This document shows positions 45,401-53,164 of a stretch of DNA of 64,000 nt, piece by piece. Where the stretch lies: the NCBI RefSeq assembly GCF_014466985.1, contig NZ_AP022826.1:1178001-1242000 (forward strand), in the 5' to 3' direction. The stretch is from Nitrosophilus labii. GTDB taxonomy: Bacteria; Campylobacterota; Campylobacteria; Campylobacterales; Nitratiruptoraceae. The position numbers were made by a program, and so were the translations under genes. The stretch's first letter is position 1; each line of letters starts with the position of its first letter. Under the pieces are notes generated by a model that worked only from the letters and a program-made list of their open reading frames with translations, made no database searches and had not been told where the DNA came from.

Positions 45401-46014
45401 GTTTCTAAAGATAGCTTTATAACCTGTTCGTCTATATATTGCTGGTCGTGGATACCGTGTCTCATAAGCTCAAGATAGAAATCGTCTCCAAAAATCTCTT
45501 TATACTCCAAAGCTATCTCTTTTGCTACTTCATACCCTTTTGCACCAAATTTTTTGTTTCTTTCGCTATTGAGATTGAGATGCCAGTTCACCTCTCCTTG
45601 AAGACATGCACTAGTACAGATAAGCCCTTGAGAGTGCTCTTTTAGAAGTTTTTTGTTTATTCTTGGATAGTAGTAAAAACCGTTTATATAGCTTTGAGAG
45701 CTAAGATACATAAGATTTTTATATCCGGCTTCGTTTTTAGCAAAAAGGCAAAGGTGAAATCTCTGTTTTGTTGATTTATCCCCTAAATCCTTCTGATTGT
45801 GCAGATATGCTTCTATCCCTATGATAGGTTTTATACCTTCTGCTTTCATAGCTTTGTAAAAGTCAATGGCGCCGAACATATTTCCATGATCAGTGATTGC
45901 AACCGAATCCATTCCAAGCTCTTTGCATCTTTTGGCAAGCGCTTTTATCTTGTTTGCTCCATCCAAAAGGGAGTATTCTGTATGAAGATGCAGGTGAGTA
46001 AATTTTGGCTTCAT
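42484..46014 (-). CDS. dnaE: DNA polymerase III alpha subunit
   Basis: The 1176-residue product is a full-length DnaE. It begins with the PHP domain (FTHLHLHTEYSLLDGAN) and holds the catalytic Asp motif (MPDIDMDFCQERR) and GPGRGSAAGSLVAYAL. Helix-hairpin-helix and OB-fold segments follow at the C-terminus (ALFVGKVEEVKTKISKKGN). It is the replicative polymerase subunit. Composition matches housekeeping genes, and no oddities were seen. It stands alone on the minus strand between a repeat-bearing gap and a palindromic element. Confidence 0.97.
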   Translation of the reverse strand: MKPKFTHLHLHTEYSLLDGANKIKALAKRCKELGMDSVAITDHGNMFGAIDFYKAMKAEGIKPIIGIEAYLHNQKDLGDKSTKQRFHLCLFAKNEAGYKNLMYLSSQSYINGFYYYPRINKKLLKEHSQGLICTSACLQGEVNWHLNLNSERNKKFGAKGYEVAKEIALEYKEIFGDDFYLELMRHGIHDQQYIDEQVIKLSLETGIKIVATNDTHYLVQEDAEPHEAFMCIAMNKLYDDPNRLRHSVHEFYLKSPQEMAKLFADIPEALENTQEIVEKCNLELDLGNPTPPNFKFTKEYAKKEGVVLPEDSTYSLKNDAVLFEYECKKGLEKRLQNIPKEEHEKYRERLNHEINIINSMKFPGYMLIVWDFVREAKERGIPVGPGRGSAAGSLVAYALEITDIDPLKYNLLFERFLNPERVSMPDIDMDFCQERRGEIIDYVVEKYGRFNVAQVITFGSLLAKGVIRDVARVLGMSYADADKMAKLIPDKLGITLQKAYEQEPKIKELIENDPLAARVWKFALALEGLKRNAGMHAAGVVISNEELWHKTPLYKPSGEDTLVTQYSLNFLEDVDLIKFDFLGLKTLTVIDNALKLVEKRYGKKLDWNKIDINDKKVYDLIQSGHTLGLFQIESQGMQRLNARLKPTTFEDIIAVLALYRPGPMESGMLDDFIERKHGRKKIYYPFEEVSFDELKETLEPTYGMIVYQEQVMQIVQIIGGFSLGEADIIRRAMGKKKKNLMEEYKKDFVKRASERGFAPEKSRVLFELIEKFAGYGFNKSHSAAYAMITFQTAFLKAYYPQEFMAALLTSEQDNTDKIVKYVDEVKRLKIKLLPPDIKKSSLEFSATKIDGEDVILFGLGAIKGVGESAVLSILEAREENGFNDLDDFLHKIDPSKVNKKVIESLIKSGAMDVFGYSRKTLLHNIEKIVDTSHEIARAKKMAENSLFGDMEEMTAIKIELEDLGEFELKTILELEKETLGFYVSGHPLDNFREELEKINYTLSSDLENIADGSDALFVGKVEEVKTKISKKGNKFGIVNIMDLHGNIELMLFSDKLEQLENMDIERPIAFKAYITKDGDFTRIRCDKIMTLEEAKGERVDTKIEEKYEEPLVIKLELTHELHLLEELYRIAQNHPGRRPLKLIITSKLQEVEIESNVYVNSDLVKELSKIEGVYVA

Positions 46015-46066
46015 AAAAATCCTTTGGATTTTTTATGCAATTATACTCTAATTAATTGAGACCTCT

Positions 46067-46229
46067 GAAAAATTACAAATTGTATGAAGGGTTTGAAATT
46101 TTAGCTTGAAAATTTTATGTTCGCCAAAAGGCTAAAAAAGTGCGCCTGCTTAGCAATTTTTAATAAAATTTTCAAGCGTTAGTTTTACTAAAAATCTCGA
46201 CTCTCCTGAGTGAAATTTTGTAATTTTTC
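46067..46229. repeat. Nested palindromic element of about 163 bases
   Basis: Outer arms GAAAAATTACAAA (46067-46079) and its complement (46217-46229) enclose inner perfect arms CTTGAAAATTTTAT (46105-46118) and ATAAAATTTTCAAG (46163-46176). Smaller hairpins GCC-AAAA-GGC at the apex and ACTCTCCTGAGT in the right arm add to it. It lies between the ArsB-like gene stop and the dnaE start. It could be a MITE-like element, a structured RNA or a strong terminator. No coding frame is present. Confidence 0.7.
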
Positions 46230-46240
46230 ATAGCATTCAA

Positions 46241-47494
46241 TTATATTAATCCTAAAAGAGAAAATGCAAGAACAAGAGGTGTAATTATAAAACCGACTTT
46301 CATATATTCACCCCAACCAATTTTTACACCCTTATTTGCCAAAATATGAAGCCAAAGAAGAGTGGCAAGTGAACCAATTGGAGTCATTTTTGGCCCTAAA
46401 TTGCAACCTAGAATATTTGCATAAGCTAAATTTTGAAGATTTGCTTGGTCTAAAGCTATATCCATAATCATAATTGTTGGCATATTATTCATAATTGAGC
46501 TAAGAAAAGCAGATAAAAATCCTACTCCAAAAACAGCTATTCTCTCATCTAAATTATTTAAATACAAAATGATCTTTGTCAACTCATCAGTTAAACCACC
46601 ATTTTTTAAACCAAATACCACGATATACAGCCCTATGCTAAACCAAACTACCTGCCAAGGGGCCATCTTTAGTGTCAACCAAGGTTTTATAGCTTTTTGT
46701 TTAGCTGCAACTATTAAAAATATAATCGCACCCCCAAAAGCAAAAATAGAAACAGGAATATGGTAAATATCTCCTATAAAATATCCAATTAGTAAAAAAG
46801 ATAAAAATATCCAACTAAATTTAAACATAAATCTATTTTTTATAGCCTCTTGAGGGTTTTTCAAAAGATTTATATTTACTTTTTTAGGAATATCTTTTCT
46901 AAAAAATAGATATAAAACTATAATTGAAGCAAATATACTTAAAAGATTTGGCAAAAACATCTCTTTTGTATACTCCCAAAAACCTATATGAAAATAATCA
47001 GCTGTTACAATGTTTGTAAGATTTGATATAACAAGAGGATTTGAAGCGCTATCTCCTATAAATCCTCCAGCCATAACAAAAGCAAAGATAGATCTGCTAT
47101 CAAGTTTTAAAACTCTCATTTTAGAAAGTATAATTGGAGTTAAAATCAAAGCTGCTCCATCGTTTGCAAAAAAAGCAGCAACAATAGAGCCAAGAATTAG
47201 AGAGTAAACAAACATTTTTTTGCCACTGCCACCACTGAATTTTGCCATTTTCAAAGCAGCCCATTCAAAAAAACCTATCTCATCAAGTATCATAGATATA
47301 ATTATAATTCCAATAAAAGCTAAAGTTGCATCCCAAACTATATCGATAACTGTTATCACATCTTCAAAAGATACAACTTTAAAAATCAAAGCCAAAACTG
47401 CACCAATAACAGCAGTTGTACCTATTTTAAGACCTTTTGGCTGCCATATAACAAAAATCAAAGTTAATAAAAAAATTACAACTGCTAAAACCAT
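46241..47494 (-). CDS. arsB: ArsB-like arsenite efflux pump
   Basis: The 417-residue product is a hydrophobic transporter with about 11 membrane helices of the ArsB/NhaD (ion transporter) superfamily. Visible segments are GSIVAAFFANDGAALILTPIIL, AGGFIGDSASNPLVISNLTNIV and NNMPTIMIMDIAL, with GCNLGPKMTPIGSLATLLW near the end, all typical of ArsB. It should expel arsenite or antimonite. It is the last gene of the ars transcript. Assignment as arsenite rather than another anion depends on the ars neighbours. Confidence 0.87.
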   Translation of the reverse strand: MVLAVVIFLLTLIFVIWQPKGLKIGTTAVIGAVLALIFKVVSFEDVITVIDIVWDATLAFIGIIIISMILDEIGFFEWAALKMAKFSGGSGKKMFVYSLILGSIVAAFFANDGAALILTPIILSKMRVLKLDSRSIFAFVMAGGFIGDSASNPLVISNLTNIVTADYFHIGFWEYTKEMFLPNLLSIFASIIVLYLFFRKDIPKKVNINLLKNPQEAIKNRFMFKFSWIFLSFLLIGYFIGDIYHIPVSIFAFGGAIIFLIVAAKQKAIKPWLTLKMAPWQVVWFSIGLYIVVFGLKNGGLTDELTKIILYLNNLDERIAVFGVGFLSAFLSSIMNNMPTIMIMDIALDQANLQNLAYANILGCNLGPKMTPIGSLATLLWLHILANKGVKIGWGEYMKVGFIITPLVLAFSLLGLI

Positions 47495-48444
47495 TATAAT
47501 ATCCAGTTAAAAATATATCCAATAATTATAATTCCGATACCCACTGTGCCAAAAAAGATTAAAATAAGTTTTAAAGATAAAATCCTTTTTAAAATCATAG
47601 CTTCAGGAAGACTAAGAGCAGTTATGGCCATCATAAAACTAAGAGCCGTTCCCATACTCATACCCTTATCTACTAAAACCTCTATTAAAGGCATAACACC
47701 GGCAGCATTTGAATACATTGGGATTCCTAAAATTGTTGCAACAATGACACTGTACCACTCCTTATTTCCAGCATATTTAATAATAAAATCTGTTGGTACA
47801 TATCCGTGAATAAAAGCCCCAAGTGATATACCCATAACAACATATATCCATACTTTTTTTAAAATATCTTTTGTGTAAAGCCAAGAATCGATAACTCTTT
47901 CTTTAAAACCAATTTTTATTTCACATTCGGGTAAATCTTGCATAGGAGGTGGCTTTATTAAAATCTCATCTTCAAGGTTTAATCTTCCTATTATTAATCC
48001 AGCAACTATAGCAACCAGCAGTCCAAAACCTATATAAATTGCAGTAATTTTAAATCCAAAAAGTGCAAAAAGCATAGCAATTGCTATCTCATTATTCATA
48101 GGAGCAGATATTAGATAGCTAAATGTTACTCCAAGAGGAATTCTTGCTTGCAAAAATCCTAAAAACAGCGGAATTGCGCTACAGGTACAAAAAGGAGTAA
48201 TTATCCCAAAAACTGCAGCCAATATATGACCAAATAATGGATGCTTTTTAGATAGATAATCTCTAACTTTTTCTATTGGAAAATAGCTTCTAATAAATGT
48301 AACTAAAAAAATTATAACTATTAAAAGTAAAAATATTTTAACTGTATCAAATAGAAAAAAATCTAGCGCATCTGCAAATTTTCCGCTAAGTTTTAATTTT
48401 TCATATATTAAATAATCAACTACCTTTTGCCACCAATCAAACAT
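47494..48444 (-). CDS. ArsP-like permease
   Basis: The 316-residue product belongs to the predicted permease family that includes ArsP. It has the conserved FGIITPFCTCSAIPLFLGFLQ motif with the paired Cys, a SYLISAPMNNEIAIAM segment and a second half with GIPMYSNAAGVMPLIEVL. About eight membrane helices are seen. ArsP exports trivalent organoarsenicals; members of the wider family handle other substrates, so the substrate here is inferred from the operon. It overlaps the ArsB-like start by one base. Confidence 0.8.
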   Translation of the reverse strand: MFDWWQKVVDYLIYEKLKLSGKFADALDFFLFDTVKIFLLLIVIIFLVTFIRSYFPIEKVRDYLSKKHPLFGHILAAVFGIITPFCTCSAIPLFLGFLQARIPLGVTFSYLISAPMNNEIAIAMLFALFGFKITAIYIGFGLLVAIVAGLIIGRLNLEDEILIKPPPMQDLPECEIKIGFKERVIDSWLYTKDILKKVWIYVVMGISLGAFIHGYVPTDFIIKYAGNKEWYSVIVATILGIPMYSNAAGVMPLIEVLVDKGMSMGTALSFMMAITALSLPEAMILKRILSLKLILIFFGTVGIGIIIIGYIFNWIL

Positions 48445-48448
48445 TATT

Positions 48449-48679
48449 TTACTTTATAAACTCTAAAATTTGAGAAGGCGTTAAAACTTTACCCACACTT
48501 ACTACTTTTTTATCTATTACAAGACCAGGAGTACTCATAACTCCATATTTCATTATCTCATTTATATCTTGCACTTTTTTAATCTCTACAAATTTACCAC
48601 TCTTTGCTACTGCTTCTTGGACATTTTTTTCAAGTTGAGCACATTTTGTACAACCTGTACCTAAAATTTCTATCTTCAT
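48449..48679 (-). CDS. Thioredoxin-like small redox protein
   Basis: The 76-residue product is a minimal thioredoxin-fold protein with the active site CTKC (IEILGTGCTKCAQLEKNV) and the cis-Pro segment STPGLVIDKKV. It matches the redox-active disulfide protein 2 family often found beside ArsP-like permeases. It may deliver electrons or metalloid to the permease. The ATG at 48679 has GAGGAG just upstream, which decides the start over a longer frame. Confidence 0.85.
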   Translation of the reverse strand: MKIEILGTGCTKCAQLEKNVQEAVAKSGKFVEIKKVQDINEIMKYGVMSTPGLVIDKKVVSVGKVLTPSQILEFIK

Positions 48680-48704
48680 AAAAGCTCCTCTTATAATATA
48701 TTTA

Positions 48705-48738
48705 CCCAATTTCATTATCCAAAGTGTATGAAATTGGG
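48705..48738. repeat. Perfect 11-base inverted repeat at the left flank of the IS110 element
   Basis: CCCAATTTCAT (48705-48715) and ATGAAATTGGG (48728-48738) flank a 12-base loop containing CAAAGTGT. It lies in the leader of the thioredoxin-like gene, close to the presumed insertion end, and may be target DNA or part of the element. Confidence 0.6.
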
Positions 48739-48767
48739 ACAAGATTGCGTTAGCATTGCAAAGTGTT

Positions 48768-48969
48768 AATGTGTTCTTTACAATTCACAGCCAATAGCAC
48801 CGATGAAGAATATCTGCTGTTCCTTGTCATGAGATGACCCAACAAAGCCTATTTGGATTCGAGCCAACCTGAATATACCTATGAAACGCTATTGGGAACA
48901 GTTGTTGTTCACCATTCCATAGATTCAGGAGGCTGTGTAAGGTTCGAATCAAAGATGAAGGAGTCAAGC
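48768..48969 (+). ncRNA. Candidate bridge RNA region of the IS110 element
   Basis: About 200 noncoding bases lie between the left end and the transposase ATG at 48970. IS110-group elements encode their bridge RNA in exactly this place. An open frame crosses part of the region by chance, but the family's usual start is at 48970 with GGAG just upstream. Two pieces recur: GGATTCGA near 48851 and GGTTCGAATC near 48940. The RNA call is by position only. Confidence 0.35.
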
Positions 48970-50230
48970 ATGTATTATGTGGGTATTGATATCGCTAAAC
49001 GTAGTCATGTTGCTTGTATTATCAATGAGAGCAATCAGTTGGTTGTCAAACCTTTCTCTTTTGTAAACCACTATGAAGGTTTTCAAAAACTGCTTACAAA
49101 GCTTCAATCCCTTGAGTGTTTGAAAGAGGAAGTGCTTATCGGGATAAAAGCAACTGGAATGCTGTTTGAAAACATCTATCGTTATCTTCGCTCATTATCC
49201 TATTATGTGGTATTATTAAATCCATACCAAACAGCTAATTTCGAGAGATGGATACAATGGAAAAAGGTAAAGAGCGACAATATCGACGCAAAGATGATAG
49301 CTGCCCTTTTAAAGAGCGTATGATGCAGTCAAGGGTATGTTAATGAAAATATGCTCCAATCTTTGCGTACGCTTTATCGCTACAAAGCCTTTTTGGAAGA
49401 TCAGTTAATATCCTTGAAGCGTCAAATATTAACGCTTCTTAATGTTGTCTTTCCCAAGTTTGAAACCGTTATCAAAGACCCTTTCAGTGTTACTGGAATA
49501 GCTCTGCTTGCAAAGTATCCAACAGCCAAGCATTATGAGTATGTAGTGTCGATAGAATCTTAAAAATCTTTCGGGGTATCAAAGGCAACAATATGAATAG
49601 CCATAAAGCAAAAAAACTTTTGAATAGCGCAAAAGCCAGTGTCTATAGTGGTGATGGCAAAGAGGAACGTGCCTTTACCATCAGAGCAAATATCCAAATG
49701 ATTATAACGCTTCAATCCTCTATCAAAGAAGCTGAAGAAGCCATCCTTGCTCTGTTTGATGATAAACCTCTATCCAAAGAGGATGAAGAGGCTATTAGTG
49801 ACATTTAGACAACCTTCGCACTATTCCTGGCATTAGTGACAAAACTATTTTAGCTTTTTTAGCCGAATATGACCCTTTGGATAGATTTTTCAGTTCCAAA
49901 GTACTTGTCGGCTATCTTGGGCTCTATCCAACTCTTGAGCAGTCTGGAGAGCATTCAAAAGGTGGCCATTTGGCCAAACGGGAGGCAAGACTGGCCAAAA
50001 AGACAATCTATCTTGCCGCTATTGCAGCCGTGCGGCACAATAATAAACTTAGACAATATATCTTAATTATCGCTCCAAAGGATGAGCCAAAAAAGAGTGT
50101 CTCATTATTGTAGCTAGAAAGCTTTTTGCTATTATCTATGCCATATATAAACACAATGTCCTTATGAACCCAAAAGGGTCTTTGTGGCAAAATCAACGAC
50201 GTGACTCTTTCATCTTTTTTTTGTGTGCCA
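48970..50230 (+). pseudogene. IS110-family transposase, broken
   Basis: Translation begins MYYVGIDIAKRSH (first DEDD Asp) and continues in three shifted frames: SDNIDAKMIAALL, then LRTLYRYKAFLEDQLISLKRQ. The C-terminal Transposase_20 domain follows with TIPGISDKTILAFLAEYDPL, GYLGLYPTLEQSGEH (catalytic Ser region) and YLAAIAAVRHNNKLRQY. Stop codons occur at 49321 and 49561 and frames shift again after 49800. The Glu of the expected E-x-TG motif is Lys (GIKATGM). The gene is therefore inactive. It is less decayed than the IS110 remnant at 11224. Confidence 0.85.
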
Positions 50231-50337
50231 TTGACAGTGAATTGTTAAAGATCGCTTCAACACATCATATATCGGCTCATAAAACATTGCCGATACCAGC
50301 ATTGATGTCTTTATGATGAAACATCTGTTTCATCTTC

Positions 50338-50375
50338 AAAGTGTTTCACTCTCATAAAACTTATTGAAACACTTT
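50338..50375. repeat. Perfect 10-base inverted repeat at the right flank of the IS110 element
   Basis: AAAGTGTTTC (50338-50347) and GAAACACTTT (50366-50375) enclose an 18-base loop. It may be an old terminator or the palindromic target into which the element inserted. It lies about 50 bases from the arsC stop. Confidence 0.55.
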
Positions 50376-50423
50376 AAGGATAAAACACAATACTACTACT
50401 TTTTTTCAAATTTCCCTACCGTT

Positions 50424-50837
50424 TCAGTTATTTTTATAAAACAGCTTTTCCAAAATTGGAAATAGTCTTTTTTTAATCTCATTAGCAGTTTTTACAAACT
50501 TACTAAAATCTTTGCCATCTGGGTCTTCAAATCCTACATGTATTATCTTTTTAGCCCCAGGAAAGGTTGGACAAGACTCTTTAGCATTGTCGCACACTGT
50601 AACAACTAAATCAAATGGAGCATATTTTAAAACTTCATCAACTGTTTTAGAGTGATACTCATCACTCCAAGCATCCTTTTCTACTAAAACTTTTTTTGCA
50701 TTCTCATTTACTTTTCCACTTGGATTACTTCCAGCACTATAGGCTTTTATTTTTCCTTTAAAATACTCGTTTATTAGCCCTTCAGCCATAATGGATCTGC
50801 AACTATTTCCTGTACATAAAATCAACACTTTTTTCAT
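50424..50837 (-). CDS. arsC: Arsenate reductase (low-molecular-weight phosphatase type)
   Basis: The 137-residue product has the LMW-phosphatase P-loop C-x5-R (ILCTGNSCRSIMAEGL), a DLVVTVCDNAKESCPTFPG motif with the further redox Cys residues, and an HVGFEDPDGKDF segment. This is the thioredoxin-coupled ArsC class. It reduces arsenate to arsenite for export. The start overlaps the arsR stop (ATGA). The IS110 element begins right after it, so the downstream pump genes may have lost co-transcription. Confidence 0.92.
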   Translation of the reverse strand: MKKVLILCTGNSCRSIMAEGLINEYFKGKIKAYSAGSNPSGKVNENAKKVLVEKDAWSDEYHSKTVDEVLKYAPFDLVVTVCDNAKESCPTFPGAKKIIHVGFEDPDGKDFSKFVKTANEIKKRLFPILEKLFYKNN

Positions 50838-51160
50838 AACTCGCACTCTTTTGATAATTTTCTTAGTTTTGGAAGCTCTACTGGCAATATCTCAATCTCT
50901 TTTAAAATCTCTTGCCTAAATCTATCTAAAGGCTTTCTGATATAGTAATAGTTCCATTTTCCAACTCTTTTTACTCTTAAAAACCCTGCATCTTTTAAAA
51001 TCTTTAGATGTCTTGAGAGTCTTGATTGAGTCATCTCAAAGGAATTTTCAAGATCACAAACACATAGCGGTCCATATCTACCAATAAATTTTAAAATCAA
51101 TACTCTTGTCTCATCATATAAAGCGCCCACTGTTTTTAAAAAATCTTCTAATGCTTCCAT
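50834..51160 (-). CDS. arsR: ArsR-family metalloid repressor
   Basis: The 108-residue product is a winged-helix ArsR/SmtB regulator. The arsenite-binding Cys pair is in PLCVCDLENS and the recognition helix region is MTQSRLSRHLKILKDAGFLRVKRVGKWNYYYI. It should repress the ars genes until arsenite binds. ATG at 51160 follows AAGGAGCTTG. A perfect 16-base palindrome 42 bases upstream is its likely operator. Confidence 0.92.
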   Translation of the reverse strand: MEALEDFLKTVGALYDETRVLILKFIGRYGPLCVCDLENSFEMTQSRLSRHLKILKDAGFLRVKRVGKWNYYYIRKPLDRFRQEILKEIEILPVELPKLRKLSKECEL

Positions 51161-51178
51161 CAAGCTCCTTTTGCAAAA

Positions 51179-51184
51179 TTATAA
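51179..51184 (-). promoter_or_regulatory. Candidate -10 element of the arsR promoter
   Basis: On the minus strand this reads TATAAT, preceded by TTTTGGT, 19 bases before the arsR ATG. The palindromic operator lies just upstream, over the -35 region. Confidence 0.5.
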
Positions 51185-51201
51185 CCAAAATATTTCAATA
51201 T

Positions 51202-51217
51202 ATCAAGATATCTTGAT
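51202..51217. promoter_or_regulatory. Candidate ArsR operator
   Basis: ATCAAGATATCTTGAT is a perfect 16-base palindrome in the gap between arsR and aroK. ArsR proteins bind such imperfect or perfect dyads over their own promoter. Position and symmetry are seen; binding is inferred. Confidence 0.65.
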
Positions 51218-51284
51218 GTATTAAAATATAATCGATTAAGTATAAAACTGGTAAAATCTCAAAAAAACTTATAGGGCTTTCTCT

Positions 51285-51806
51285 ATGAAAAATATTTTAC
51301 TTATTGGATTTATGGGAGTTGGCAAAGGAACAATTGCAAGAGCTATGAGTGGAAAAACTAACCTTTATGCAGTTGATACTGATGATTTGATTGAGAGTCT
51401 TACGAATAAAAAAATAAAAAAGATTTTTGAAAAACAGGGAGAAAAGTATTTTAGAGATTTAGAGCAAAAAACGGCTGATTGGCTTGCATCTTCAGTTAAA
51501 AACACCATCATATCTACAGGCGGTGGATTTTATAAAGTAAAAAATATAAAAGATATAGGTACCGTAGTTTATCTAAAAGCAGATTTTGATTGGATTTATG
51601 AAAGAATCACTAAAAGTAAAAATGCCAAAAAAAAGATAAAAAAAAGACCGCTTTTTAAATCATATGAAAATGCAAAAAAACTATATGAACAAAGGGTAAA
51701 AGAGTATGAAAATATAGCCGATATCACTATAGAGGTACAAAAGAAAAATATTGAAAAAATAATTGATGAGATTATTGAAAAAGTTAAAATTGACATTAGG
51801 AATTAG
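51285..51806 (+). CDS. aroK: Shikimate kinase
   Basis: The 173-residue product has the P-loop GFMGVGKGT, the shikimate-binding DTDDLIE and ISTGGGFYKV motifs, and a C-terminal KRPLFKSYENAKKLYEQRVKEYENIAD helix with the lid Arg. It phosphorylates shikimate in aromatic amino acid synthesis. Its 3' end runs into a heptamer repeat (GGAATTA units), so the last codons (DIRN) come from repeat sequence. An IS256 element follows 22 bases later. Confidence 0.92.
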   Translation: MKNILLIGFMGVGKGTIARAMSGKTNLYAVDTDDLIESLTNKKIKKIFEKQGEKYFRDLEQKTADWLASSVKNTIISTGGGFYKVKNIKDIGTVVYLKADFDWIYERITKSKNAKKKIKKRPLFKSYENAKKLYEQRVKEYENIADITIEVQKKNIEKIIDEIIEKVKIDIRN

Positions 51807-51828
51807 GAATTAGGAATTGGGAATTTTG
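51796..51828. repeat. Heptamer repeat GGAATTA at the aroK 3' end
   Basis: Units GGAATTA occur twice in full, followed by GGAATTG and GGAATTTTG variants. The array overlaps the last bases of aroK and is cut by the IS256 element, whose 8-base duplication (GAATTTTG) is its last unit. Matching complementary units reappear at 53335-53360. Confidence 0.7.
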
Positions 51829-53164
51829 GGGACTGTAAAATAAACTGTGTAAACCACCTAAAGCCCTTAAAACCTTAGCGTGTATATTTTTGCATAATTT
51901 CACTGAAAAATATACAAAGCTGAGGATAGATTTCACTCCAGCTTCTGATTTTTGTATTACTCCATTTGTGCTGTACCTCCTGTGTGGCAAGATAAAGAAG
52001 CTTAAAAGCTGAATCGATGGTTGGAAAAGAACCCACAGACTTTGTTCTTTTTTTAATATTTGAATTTATCGATTCTATGGGATTTGTCGTATAAATCAGT
52101 TTTCTTATAGCTTGGGGATATTTAAAAAATGTAGATAGCTCATTCCAGTTAGATTGCCAAGACTGGGTAATATGGGGATATTTTTGACCCCATTTGTCAT
52201 TAAAATTTGTAAGAGCAAGCTCTGCTTCTTCTTCGGTTGATGAAGTGTAGATACTCTTTAAATCTTTAGCTACCTCTTTTCTATCTTTCCAAGATACAAA
52301 TTTTAGGCTATTTCTGATCTGGTGTACAATACATCTTTGAATTTCTGCCTTTGGATAAACTGCCTCTATAGCCTCTTTAAATCCATTTAGTCCGTCTATT
52401 GCAAATATCAATACATCTTCAACACCTCTGTTTTTTATCTCATTTAAAAGTGTTAACCACTGTTTAGAACTTTCATTTTCACCTATCCATATACCAAGAA
52501 TATCTTTTTTCCCTTCAAGAGTTATGCCTAGCATTATATATGCAGCAATATTTTTAACTACTCTATCCACTCTTATTTTTAAAACTGTAGCATCCATAAA
52601 TATTATCGGATATATTGCCTCTAGCGGACGACTATGCCACTCTTTTGCCTTATCTATTATTGCTTCTGTTATATTGGAAATTGTCTGAATAGAAAGTTCA
52701 TACCCATATAAATCATCAAGATGGTGTTGAAATCTGTTCACTCATCCCTTTTGCATATAAAGACAAAATTAAATCTTCTGTCCCCTTTATGAGAGTCTGT
52801 CGCTTCTTGATAAGCTTTGGTTCGAAGGTAGCGTTTCTGTCTCTTGGTATCTTAACCTCTATATCCCCATATTTGGACTTTAAAGTTTTTTCACTGTATC
52901 CATTACGATAATTTGGATTATCTGAAACTTGATGCTTCTCATATCCTAAATGCTCAGTTAACTCTACTTCTGTAGCAGTCTGATAAACCTCTTTTAAAAG
53001 ACCTTTGAATTCTTCCAAGATCTCATCAATATCTATCCCCTTTCCCTCTTTGATAGCTTTTTTTACCTCTTCTGTATTGATATACCTCATTGTGTAAATC
53101 CTTTTTATTCTTTAATTTTATCTAATCTTTTTATAAGGATTTACACAGTTATATTTACACTCCC
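51829..53164 (-). mobile_element. IS256-family insertion sequence with 8-base target duplication
   Basis: The 1336-base element has imperfect terminal inverted repeats: GGGACTGTAAAA... on the left and, read inward, GGGAGTGTAAAT... on the right, both continuing into AACTGTGTAAA. It is flanked by GAATTTTG at 51821-51828 and 53165-53172, the 8-base duplication expected of IS256. The clean duplication and nearly intact transposase show a recent insertion. Confidence 0.9.
51875..53090 (-). pseudogene. IS256-family transposase with a single frameshift
   Basis: Two frames together give a complete mutator-type transposase. The first (53090 to 52716) has YRNGYSEKTLKSKYGDIEV and GMSEQ. The second (up to 52741) has DDLYGYELSIQTIS, YPIIFMDAT, the VLIFAIDGLNGF Asp motif, IQRCIVHQIRNSLK and YTTNPIESINS. 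Dropping one base after the GMSE codons restores GMSERFQHHLDDLYG, so a one-base insertion near 52730 splits the gene. No slippery run is present, so programmed frameshifting is unlikely; a sequencing error is possible. Confidence 0.85.

Larger units (their letters stand above)
48759..50345 (+). mobile_element. Decayed IS110-family insertion in the ars operon
   Basis: The element is bounded by matching CAAAGTGTT strings (48759-48767 and 50337-50345), which may mark the ends or target cores. Inside these lies an imperfect inverted repeat of about 25 bases (48776-48800 against 50225-50250). It splits arsR-arsC from the thioredoxin, permease and pump genes and is oriented against them. The exact ends are uncertain. 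Confidence 0.65.

Noticed and set aside
48853-48969. N-terminal extension of the IS110 transposase frame
   Set aside because: IS110-family transposases begin at the MYYVGID-type start, which has its own GGAG site; the preceding frame is better explained as noncoding left end.
52700-52760. Programmed frameshift in the IS256 transposase
   Set aside because: IS256-type transposases are normally one frame and no slippery run is visible at the junction; a plain one-base insertion is simpler.
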